Shown here one piece after another: positions 1 through 6,589 of a stretch of DNA of 19,121 nt. Position numbers and translations under genes: made by a program. The notes beneath the pieces were generated by a model. The model was not told where the DNA came from, searched no databases, and saw nothing but the letters and a program-made list of their open reading frames with translations. This DNA comes from PALSA-555 sp036521915 (GTDB taxonomy: Bacteria; Actinomycetota; Acidimicrobiia; IMCC26256; PALSA-555): the NCBI GenBank assembly GCA_036521915.1, contig DATDGU010000112.1:1-19121 (forward strand). Direction: 5' to 3'. How positions within the stretch are numbered: the stretch's first letter is position 1; each line of letters starts with the position of its first letter.

Positions 1-1
1 A

Positions 2-112
2 GACTGGCGGGACGAATACAACCACTACCGGCCACATCAGTCCCTCGCCTACCTCACGCCGGCAGAGTTCTCCCGGCAGTGGCATGCTGAACACCAACCC
101 AGAACCTCATAG
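2..112 (+). CDS. IS3-family transposase (OrfB), C-terminal end only
   Basis: Partial gene entering from the left edge; 36 codons remain before TAG. The frame reads DWRDEYNHYRPHQSLAYLTP, the classic end of the IS3-family DDE integrase core (rve_3): a W-x-x-x-YN-x-x-RPH-x-SL-x-x-x-TP pattern after the last catalytic Glu, which lies outside the window. In IS3 elements this protein is made by a -1 frameshift between OrfA and OrfB and acts on the inverted-repeat ends. The rest of the element is to the left, so whether it is intact cannot be judged. The family call is firm; the exact IS name is not recognisable. Confidence 0.9.
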   Translation, partial: DWRDEYNHYRPHQSLAYLTPAEFSRQWHAEHQPRTS

Positions 113-117
113 CAAGT

Positions 118-141
118 GGACCGACGAATGGGGTCCGGTCA
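118..141 (+). mobile_element. Probable right terminal inverted repeat of the IS3-type element
   Basis: Shortly after the transposase stop, the sequence ends in GGGGTCCGGTCA (130-141). IS3-family right ends typically finish in ...TCA, the complement of a left end starting TGA. The matching left end is outside the window, so the exact boundary and any target-site duplication are inferred only. Confidence 0.45.
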
Positions 142-284
142 AGCCCGTGCTCCGACTCGCGATTCACCGGACCGCGAGTCACATTTCTCGCTCCCCGCAT
201 GATTATGAGCCGGAACCGGGCTGGTAGGTCTAAGCCGAGCGCCCCCTCCGACGACGGTTATCGTGCGCCGAGGAGGACTCGCAG

Positions 285-680
285 ATGCCTGGCCTTGCGA
301 TAATCACCGAGGCATGTATCGATGTGAAGGATCGAGCGTGCGTGGATGTTTGTCCCGTGCAATGCATCTACGAGTTCGATCCTGAGAAGAACGTGCTGTT
401 CTCTGAGGTTGAGGCTGGTAGTGGCGTCACTGAGAACACCCACCAGCCGAACCCAGCGGCGATCGCGATCTTCGATGACAGCATCTTGTATGTGAACACT
501 GACGAGTGCACGTCATGCACTGCCTGCTATCAGCCCGACGTGTGTCCGGTCGGAGCGATCTACTCCGAGGAGCACGTTCCCGACGGGAGTCCGAAGGCGA
601 AATACGGCGCCAAGGACCCGAACAAGGGTCACGACCACACCTTCTTCATCCAGCACAGCCGTGACGTCTTTGCCGACTAA
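285..680 (+). CDS. 7Fe-type ferredoxin (FdxA-like) with an internal insertion
   Basis: Small soluble electron carrier of 131 residues. ATG is preceded by AGGAGG at 271-276, eight bases away, so the start is secure. The first half has C11-x7-C19-x3-C23-x3-C27 followed by IY, as in actinobacterial FdxA. The second half has C75-x2-C78-x2-C81-x5-C87-P, supplying the rest of one [3Fe-4S] and one [4Fe-4S] cluster. Two things differ from ordinary FdxA (about 105-115 residues): roughly 40 residues lie between the halves (30-70), and there are two extra residues between the last two cysteines (x5 instead of x3). The C-terminal part after residue 93 is polar and charged. The redox partner is not evident; there is no adjacent oxidoreductase and the gene stands alone after the IS end. 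Likely reduced by or feeding a cytoplasmic oxidoreductase, which is inference. Confidence 0.9.
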   Translation: MPGLAIITEACIDVKDRACVDVCPVQCIYEFDPEKNVLFSEVEAGSGVTENTHQPNPAAIAIFDDSILYVNTDECTSCTACYQPDVCPVGAIYSEEHVPDGSPKAKYGAKDPNKGHDHTFFIQHSRDVFAD

Positions 681-1062
681 CACGAGATCGCTCTCGACCA
701 AATCTTGCAGACCACTAACGAGCCAGGTCTCTCGTGGCTTCTGGATGAGTCCGACCGACGGTGACCGCGAGTGCCGCGGAGCGGGCAGCGATCTGTCACG
801 TCACCAGGATGAAACGGGAAGGTCGCCACCGCCTGGCCGCCCGTCCCGCCGACACCGCCCGTGCCAGCGGTTGCGTTGCCGCCATTGGCGCCCGCCACCG
901 CGACCGTGAGCGAACACACGCTCCCGTCACGGTGTAAGTCTGCGCGGCCCCCGTGAACGCAAAGGAGAGCGGAGCTGCCGCCGCCGCGCCACCCAACGCC
1001 ACCACGCCCGCCAGCGCCGTCGCGACCACGCAGAGACTCGCACCCGCGACCCGCAACCGCAC
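677..1062 (-). pseudogene. Glycine-rich secreted protein, frame-disrupted remnant
   Basis: The minus strand begins with GTG at 1062, preceded by a GAGGGAGG-type ribosome site. It encodes a clear signal peptide (MRLRVAGASLCVVATALAGV, then an Ala-rich cleavage region) and FTGAAQTYTVTGAC. Near 916-925 the sense moves to another frame, which continues with SLTVAVAGANGGNATAGTGG and a further Gly-rich run ending ATFPFHPGDV at about 797. Joined, the two pieces match the layout of bacterial secreted Gly-rich beta domains (FTGA-x-QTYTV ... TVxVAGAxGG ... ATFPVTPG). One base appears to be missing at the junction. After 797 neither frame continues the pattern, so the gene also seems to have lost its C-terminal half. 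Function in life was probably a surface or wall-associated protein; now likely dead. A sequencing error at the junction is possible, but would not restore the lost tail. Confidence 0.6.
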
Positions 1063-1183
1063 CCGGCCTCCCTCCGCCTCGCCTGGCCCACAGGCTCAGA
1101 ACCCCCGGAACATCACCGGCCCGCCAAGACGTCCCGGACCGCCTCTGGCCGTCAGCGCCGCGGAGCTGCTCACCCGGCGCTAC

Positions 1184-1807
1184 TCAGACATTCCGACGAC
1201 CAACTATTGCGTACTGCTGGGCGAGGAAATCGTCGAGGCGGCCTCGGAGTATGCGATTCGCAACGGCCACGCGCCCTCGTTCGCTCCCCGCCCATTGGAG
1301 GCGCTGGACGCGTTCGACTGCGTAACCCGTTGACCGCAATAGTTCGATCGCAGTCGCTCGGGTGAAGAACCGAAGGTGTGTGCGATCGAGGATGCCGCAG
1401 TCCCGATAGTCCCATCTACCCCCGATGAGCAGAGGGCGAAGGACCGAGATGTGCCGGACGTTGGGGATCGAAACGACGACCACAGCGTCGGGCCTCAGGA
1501 AGCTATGGGTCCTCCTCAGAGCATCCCACGGGTCGATGAGGTGCTCCAGCACATCGTTGAAGACGACGCAGTCGAACTTCTCTCCGTCGGCGATGTCGGC
1601 AGGAAACGATCCCACGATCCGGGTTTGGTATGCCTGAGGACGGTTGGGTGGGGATGGCGTCGGGTCGATGCCCCAGATTTCCATTGCCGGATAAGCCGCG
1701 CGGAGAGCGGCACCAAAACGCCCCGTCTCACAGCCGACTTCGAGAAGCCGTCGCGTCGACGCAGGTATGAACTCGAGCATTTCTGCGCGCTCGAGGTCGT
1801 AATCCAC
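1184..1807 (-). CDS. Class I SAM-dependent methyltransferase
   Basis: Cytoplasmic methyltransferase of 207 residues (Methyltransf_23/UbiG-like fold). Motif I is LLEVGCETG (21-29); the acidic residue ending strand 2 is D48 in IWGID; the motif II/post-II region is FDCVVFNDVLEHL (78-90); SIPNVRH follows at 113-119. The stretch DYRDCGILDRTHLRFFT (133-149) is characteristic of the methyltransferases found beside glycosyltransferases in surface-polysaccharide loci, so a sugar or glycan substrate is plausible but not shown. The GTG at 1807 is the first possible start after an in-frame stop near 1862; there is no convincing ribosome site, so translation level is uncertain. It is separated from the polysaccharide block by about 4.8 kb. 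C-terminus AQQYAIVGRRNV looks natural for the family. Confidence 0.85.
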   Translation of the reverse strand: MDYDLERAEMLEFIPASTRRLLEVGCETGRFGAALRAAYPAMEIWGIDPTPSPPNRPQAYQTRIVGSFPADIADGEKFDCVVFNDVLEHLIDPWDALRRTHSFLRPDAVVVVSIPNVRHISVLRPLLIGGRWDYRDCGILDRTHLRFFTRATAIELLRSTGYAVERVQRLQWAGSERGRVAVANRILRGRLDDFLAQQYAIVGRRNV

Positions 1808-2106
1808 CCGAGAGAAGGTAGTCCGCGAGGCGCAGAGAAAGGAACTCTCGAGGCTCGGTCACACCATCGGGCCTTCATCGTCGGAGTCGAGGTCGTTCTC
1901 GGCGTCTAAGCGGCGTTGCCCTCGGCGCTCAAAGTAACTCCTACCGAGTATCTCGAGCTGCTCCCGATCATTACGTCTTGCGACTTGACATGAGCAACCG
2001 TGAACCATCCAAACCAATGCTGACGCGCCCTTCCAAAACCGTGAGTCCACGAGGTACCTTGACGGTGCCGACGCAGTAGAGCCCACGAGGGTTGGGGGGA
2101 GGAAGT
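1808..2106. other. Intergenic stretch, no gene seen
   Basis: Divergent spacer between the methyltransferase (-) and the DoxX-like gene (+). An open frame on the minus strand (1859-2086) has no recognisable domain, no ribosome site and a skewed composition, so I do not call it. Promoters for both flanking genes should lie here, but I could not pick a -35/-10 pair with acceptable spacing. Confidence 0.4.
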
Positions 2107-2541
2107 TTGACCGGCACGGTTGGCGGGATTCTGCTGCTGGGCCGGATCCTGTTCTCGGTCTTCTTCTTGTCGTCAGGCGTCGCCCATGTGAAACGACGAC
2201 ACACGATGGTGGAAGACGCGAAGGCTTCGGGATTCCCAGTTCCGTTGCTCGTCGGATGGCCTGCCGGACTGTGGCTGTTGGCCGCGGTCGTCTCCATCGC
2301 GGCGGGAGTATGGCCAGAAATCGGCGCGCTAATGATCGCGGCGTTCGTGATTCTCGCCGGATTGCTATTCCACCGATACTGGAAGGTGGACGATCCCGTG
2401 CAGCGTCAGATGCAGCAGATGTACTTCCTGCGGAATATCACCTTTCTCGGCTCCGCGCTATCGCTGTTCGCAATCTTTATGGGCACAGGAGAGAGCCTTC
2501 GGTTTGTGCTGATCGCCCCGATCCTCAATGTACACCTCTAG
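2107..2541 (+). CDS. DoxX-family integral membrane protein
   Basis: Four-helix membrane protein of 144 residues from TTG at 2107. This start is preferred over TTG 2092 because the G-rich ribosome site GGGGGGAGG (about 2094-2102) lies just upstream of it. Hydrophobic helices are at about 5-24, 46-67, 71-88 and 110-126. The LGRILFSVFFLSSGVAHV segment (helix 1), the ASGFPVP-x-LVG turn and the GLWLLAAVVSIAAG helix are typical of DoxX/SURF4-like proteins. Members are linked in different bacteria to quinol oxidation or oxidative-stress membrane complexes; the role here is unknown. It stands alone on + between minus-strand genes. The family call is good, the function open. Confidence 0.8.
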   Translation: MTGTVGGILLLGRILFSVFFLSSGVAHVKRRHTMVEDAKASGFPVPLLVGWPAGLWLLAAVVSIAAGVWPEIGALMIAAFVILAGLLFHRYWKVDDPVQRQMQQMYFLRNITFLGSALSLFAIFMGTGESLRFVLIAPILNVHL

Positions 2542-2727
2542 GCGATGTAGCGAGCACCCGCCGCACCAACAGCAACCGACTCGACGGAACGAGCTTGGCG
2601 TTACCGTGAAACCTGCGCGGCTCACGTCCGCACCGGCGATGGCATCCGAAGGGACGTTGGCGCTGTGCGACAAACCCCGGCAGCAGCGCCGCGGCGAAAC
2701 TAAAAAAGCACCGACCGGACGGAGGAA

Positions 2728-3921
2728 TCAGGGCGCCGGCGGGCCGCCGCTGTCGGGTTGCCCGCCCGCATCAGTGCCGGCACCCGCTCCATTCCGGTTG
2801 CCCTGATCGCCGGATGGCGCAGACACCTCACCGTTCGCCGGCGAACTCTGGCCCGAGGCGGATAGGGCTAGGCCGCCCGGCGCGCCACCGTTCGCCGGCG
2901 AACTCTGGCCCGAGGCGGATAGGGCTAGGCCGCCCGGGGCGCCACCGTTGCTCGGTACGCTCGGGCCCCGGACAGCAAAGAAGCGCACGGTGCTCAGGTT
3001 GCGCGTCGAGGCGCCGAACGTGGCACTGGTGCCTCCCGGCGAACCGATGGTGCTCCCGCCGCTGTTGCCCGCGCCGACGGAGGCGGTTAGCGATGCTGTG
3101 GCGATGGTCGGCGCAGGGCCGCCGCTGCCGAGCGGCGCGCCGGTTACAGCAGCTCCGGCCAGCGGGATCGGAGCAGAGGGCAGTGATGGCGTTGCGCTCG
3201 CAACACGGACGGTGGGCTGGATGCGCGCGACGACGGTGGACCCTCCAACCGGTGTCGTGACAATGGGTGGTGCGAGTCCGCCCGCGTTGGAGGATGGCGC
3301 TGCGCTCGCCGGCGGCCCGGAAGCAATGGCCGGGGTTGGACCATGAGTGGCGCCTCCCAGCAGACTCTGTCGCGAGCGACTCGCGCGCCCAACCAGTACC
3401 GGCCCCCCAAGGGTCACACTGGCGATGATCGTTGCGATGCTCAGCATGACGGCACCGACGCCCACGCGTTGGAGTATCGGTGTTTCGCGGCGTGTCCATT
3501 TGTCGAACGCCCTGAGCGCGCCGGCGAGCGCAACCGCCGCCTGCTTGGTCCCGGAGCCGTTGGCCGACGTCGCCTGTCCGTTATGAGTCTCAAGCCGGGG
3601 ACGTCGGGCGGCGGTAAACACGACGGCGAGCCGGGAGGGTGGTCGCACAGGAAAGCTGATCGTGATGTCGAGCAGCGCCGCGAGGGCCAAGCCGTGACGT
3701 TCGAATCTTCGCACGAACATGAAGGCCGCGATACCGGTTCCGATCACCGCTGCCCACCACAGGAGACGCAAGCCAGAGGGTTGCGGCACCCAGATGCTGA
3801 CCGCGACCGAACAGCCCACCGCGGCCACGGCCGGCGCGATGATGGTGGCGCTCCCCAGAATCCTGGCGCCTAAGGGATGGCGTACCCATCGACCGCCGCC
3901 CTGCCTGCCATTCGCACTCAC
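2728..3921 (-). CDS. Membrane protein resembling an HD-GYP protein that lacks the HD domain, with low-complexity tail
   Basis: About 397 residues from GTG at 3921 (AGGTGACC just upstream). The frame stays open to 4125, but the extra N-terminus looks non-coding. Hydrophobic helices are at about 22-45 and 52-70, then a cytoplasmic segment FERHGLALAALLDITISFP followed by RPPSRLAVVF (73-102), a helix AVALAGALRAFDKWTRRE (129-146), a third helix at 155-175, and about 220 residues rich in Gly, Ala, Ser and Pro. From memory, actinobacterial HD-GYP phosphohydrolases share the first part (LLPLAALL-x-LxLVFPD-x-APSR, then ALVAALxAHDRxTRGHSERV starting the HD domain). Here the sequence leaves that pattern at AFDKWTRRE: the H of AHD is F and no HD dyad or GYP motif exists, so it should have no phosphodiesterase activity. 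The tail is probably extracytoplasmic, perhaps wall-spanning. The tail holds a tandem 19-residue repeat. Function unknown. Confidence 0.65.
   Translation of the reverse strand: MSANGRQGGGRWVRHPLGARILGSATIIAPAVAAVGCSVAVSIWVPQPSGLRLLWWAAVIGTGIAAFMFVRRFERHGLALAALLDITISFPVRPPSRLAVVFTAARRPRLETHNGQATSANGSGTKQAAVALAGALRAFDKWTRRETPILQRVGVGAVMLSIATIIASVTLGGPVLVGRASRSRQSLLGGATHGPTPAIASGPPASAAPSSNAGGLAPPIVTTPVGGSTVVARIQPTVRVASATPSLPSAPIPLAGAAVTGAPLGSGGPAPTIATASLTASVGAGNSGGSTIGSPGGTSATFGASTRNLSTVRFFAVRGPSVPSNGGAPGGLALSASGQSSPANGGAPGGLALSASGQSSPANGEVSAPSGDQGNRNGAGAGTDAGGQPDSGGPPAP
2831..2944. repeat. Two tandem 57-bp copies inside the membrane-protein tail
   Basis: Copies at 2831-2887 and 2888-2944 differ by one base near the end (CCGGCGCG against CCGGGGCG). 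The length is a multiple of three, so the frame is kept. Each copy encodes the 19-residue unit NGGAPGGLALSASGQSSPA on the minus strand. A third, diverged start (CCGTTG at 2945) follows. The near identity suggests a recent slippage duplication. Confidence 0.95.
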
Positions 3922-4366
3922 CAGGTCACCTGGTCCTCGTATTGCTGTGGCGCATCCGCTGCACACTGACCGTCGTCGTGTCCTGCTGTGGGAAACGAGC
4001 CGGCGCGACGGCCACCGAGCCGCGGTTTCGGGCCCGGAACAGCACCCAACTCCTTCGCGCACGATAGCGGCGGCTTCGGACGGAGAAAAGTGCGCTCCGT
4101 CCAAAGGCGAGTGAGCTCGGACCAACTGTTGGGATCGATTAATTCAATCGCGGAGCATGCTGTCAGCCCGGCCGCTACAGAGCGTGAACGATCGGTGACT
4201 CGGAGCGGTCGTCGCTTGCTGGCTGCGTCTCGCAGAAGAAATGACGGCAAAAGGACACCCGGAGCGGGGAAAGGGAGCATGGAAAGACCCTCGAAGAAGC
4301 GTGCATCAGTGGGCTCGGCGGTGTCTAACCCTCTCCTTCCACCCGTTGCGAGGCGTCCATCCTCAG
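3922..4366. other. Spacer without a convincing gene
   Basis: Lies between two minus-strand genes. The frame of the downstream membrane protein remains open up to 4125 and other frames are open too, as expected at this GC content, but none shows a domain, signal peptide or ribosome site. The AATTAATTC-like AT-rich patch at about 4138-4147 is the only local composition break and could belong to a promoter for the minus-strand membrane protein; this is speculation. Confidence 0.4.
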
Positions 4367-5362
4367 TCAACCAGGACGGCCCGGCGCGATCGCCTCTAGG
4401 TGGTTCCACGGGATCTTCGAGAGGATCGCATACGCAGGTGTGGATCCGAACAAGCTGGCGTACGGATCACGCTTGCCGGATGCGATGTATGGCTGGCCAT
4501 CTTCGGCCGTAATCGCAACGGCACCCGACGTGTCGGTTACCACCATCCCGTAGGTCTGGAGCGCCTCGGCGATCGTCACACCGGCCGGCGGGAGCCCTAG
4601 TCGGGTCACGTCAAGGGTGGGGTCAAGCCGAAAGCGCGTCCCTTCAGGGATCGCATCGCCAGCGATCGAGTTGCCGTCGTTTCGGTTCGCTGGGGGCACC
4701 TGAACTCCGGCGGCGGCGTCAATCACGCTGACGGCCAACGGGTGGCGGATCTGGCCCGCTTGGAGCTCCGAAATTTTGACGGTCGTGGCGAGGTACGACA
4801 ATCCGCTCGCCGACAGCCCATAGGGACTCGGAAAGACGCCGCTCGATCGGCTGACGTGGGTCATCCGGCCGCCCCAGCACGCAGTCCAACTGCCGTCGGC
4901 GAGATGTTGGGCTCTCCACAGCTCCCACTCGGTGTCAGTCGACGGCTGCGACACCACCAGCGCGCTGTCGGTCCCACTTGCAGGCTGGGCGTTCGACGGT
5001 ATCGGCACCGCGCGAAACTGCGAGACCAACCCTGGGTCCGCGTTGCAGTCAGGAGTGATCGCCACACTCACGGTCGGCTGGCTGGCCGGAACCGTATAAA
5101 TCGGGATGCTGTACGCACCGGTATTGATACCCACCCCGCCGTAGTAGGTCTTCCATTGATGGTTGAACCTCGCGACCAGATTGGCTGAGTTCGGATCCAG
5201 TGCCGCGTTCGCGGCCAACGGCTTCCTCCAGTCACGGGCCGTCGTCGGTGTCAATCGCTGCGGACAACCGACACCGATGACCATCGCCGCCACGGCCACG
5301 TTGAACCACGGCACCACAACCTTCCCGATCCGGGCGGAAGGTTGACCGACGTCAAGTGCCAC
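4367..5362 (-). CDS. Secreted or membrane-anchored protein of unknown function
   Basis: About 331 residues from GTG 5362. The frame is open to 5563, and GTG 5314/5317 after GGGAAGG is an alternative, so the start is uncertain. The N-terminal region has basic residues, then the hydrophobic segment VPWFNVAVAAMVIGVG ending in a Cys, consistent with a signal peptide or anchor; a lipobox is weak. The exported part has conserved-looking blocks: DPNSANLVARF, TYYGGVGINTGAYSIPIY, VAITPDC, AVPIPSNAQPASGTDSALVV, TEWELWRAQHLADGSWTACW, VPPANRNDGNS, AIPEGTRFRLDPTLDV and IAEALQTYGMVVTDTSGAVA. I recognise this layout from secreted proteins common in Thermoleophilia-like genomes, where it has no assigned activity; a carbohydrate- or wall-associated role is only a guess. 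Two Cys-containing strands could form a disulfide. The downstream minus-strand neighbour is the HD-less membrane protein, 445 bases away. Confidence 0.75.
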   Translation of the reverse strand: MALDVGQPSARIGKVVVPWFNVAVAAMVIGVGCPQRLTPTTARDWRKPLAANAALDPNSANLVARFNHQWKTYYGGVGINTGAYSIPIYTVPASQPTVSVAITPDCNADPGLVSQFRAVPIPSNAQPASGTDSALVVSQPSTDTEWELWRAQHLADGSWTACWGGRMTHVSRSSGVFPSPYGLSASGLSYLATTVKISELQAGQIRHPLAVSVIDAAAGVQVPPANRNDGNSIAGDAIPEGTRFRLDPTLDVTRLGLPPAGVTIAEALQTYGMVVTDTSGAVAITAEDGQPYIASGKRDPYASLFGSTPAYAILSKIPWNHLEAIAPGRPG

Positions 5363-6589
5363 GAGCCGGATCCATGGCAGGAATGCGTGGGTTGAGCGTG
5401 CATCGGTAGCAACCGCAAGTTCCGCGCTGCGAGGGTTCGAGCGGCTCGCGGCAGCAAGAAGGGTGGTTGAGAAGCCTGAGGCGCCCCGCAGCGATCTCCG
5501 ACGAGCGGCCTCTAGGCCGTGTGGTGAGCGAAACCGTCCGCCACAAGCCGAATCCACTCTCAAAGGGACTAGACCACGCTGAGAGGGGGAGCCTCATGCG
5601 GTTCCGTATTCTGCCCTTCTGCGATCGAGAGTTGACGGCGCGAGACCCGAGGCGACGGACGGCCTCTGAACACCCGAGTCGCGTGGAAGCAAGGAGCCTC
5701 CTCGCCAGCGCGCATTCGGGCGATAGCGGCCCGGCAACATGCTAGGCGCTGGCTCTATTGCACCTCGTCCGCCCATTGGGCCAACGCGCGTGCCCCCACG
5801 CTGGAGTCCGAACCACCGATCGGGCGACAAATCGACGACTACCCCGCCGCTCACATCTTCACTCATCGGAACTCGGGGCCTTTGCGACCTACCAGAACCG
5901 CGACACAACACGACCGTTCGAATGTCGGTTCATTCCCCATCGCTCGATCTCTTCTGTCCGGCGGGGCATGTCGCGCTCTTGCCGTCGCTGACCTTTAGCA
6001 CTGCAGCGGTCGAGTTCAAGTCATCCTCCTGGCCTTCAGCACACCCAGGTGTGAGACCCTGGCGACCGTCGTCGCACACGAGTGGCCTGGCCATCGATGC
6101 GATCGCTGGTCTGTCGACCGGCTAGCCCGCACGCTGAGCTAGTGCTTGGTGGTTGCCAGGATCAGCCGTCCCCCGGCGAAGGCAGCGACTATTGGGGACG
6201 TCGTCGATGGGCAATGACGACCAGAACCGGGAGTCGGCCGGATCATCCGATCGGCGCCGTGGGCCCCTGAGCTCTTCATCGGGAACGACGTTCTGCCTCA
6301 TCGGCCGAGCCGCGGGGCACTCACAAGCGACAGGTGCTGCAGCGGCCGCTCACTCTTCGTTCAGGCTGCACGTGAATGGTCACGTTACGTGCTGGAGCCG
6401 CCACTCCACGCGTTCAAAGGCGTCCAGAGAGCCGATGAACACAACGGAAAATGGCGACATGCGGGGAGACAGGCGCCCACGGAGAGCGGTAGAGTCACCG
6501 TACTTCGACGAAGAGTGGTCTGGGGATGTGGCGAGCCTCCACCCGCCACAGCGGATGATTCTTCTTTAGTTCGGGAGAGCGCGGGGCAC
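5363..6589. other. Long stretch without a convincing gene, upstream of the polysaccharide block
   Basis: About 1.2 kb. Several frames are open on both strands, but the translations are Arg/Ser/Pro-rich and resemble no family. A 49-codon frame at 5596-5745 has a good ribosome site (GAGGGGGAG) five bases before its ATG, yet its product (starting MRFRILPFCDREL) is not recognisable. An imperfect palindrome sits at 6369-6393. The promoter and leader of the + strand polysaccharide operon should be here; remnants of decayed genes are possible but I could not identify any. Confidence 0.4.
6369..6393. promoter_or_regulatory. Imperfect palindrome upstream of the priming transferase
   Basis: GCACGT (6369-6374) and ACGTGC (6388-6393) are exact inverted repeats around a 13-base centre, which itself holds the partly symmetrical TGAATGGTCACGTTA. 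It lies about 200 bases before the GTG of the first polysaccharide gene, so it could be an operator. No factor can be named and chance is possible. Confidence 0.25.

Noticed and set aside
694..736. Possible hairpin terminator after the ferredoxin
   Set aside because: Only 5-6 paired bases in competing registers (ACGAG/CTCGT or AGCCA/TGGCT) and no T-run.
1376..1909. Long + strand open frame opposite the methyltransferase
   Set aside because: It lies antisense to a methyltransferase with all motifs intact and encodes no recognisable domain; a high-GC shadow frame.
3922..4125. N-terminal extension of the HD-less membrane protein to 4125
   Set aside because: The extra 68 codons lack hydrophobic or conserved sequence, and GTG 3921 has a better ribosome site just before the first conserved part.
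6389..6589. Upstream extension of the priming transferase
   Set aside because: The 67 extra codons look random and GTG 6590 has a GGAGAG site ten bases upstream.
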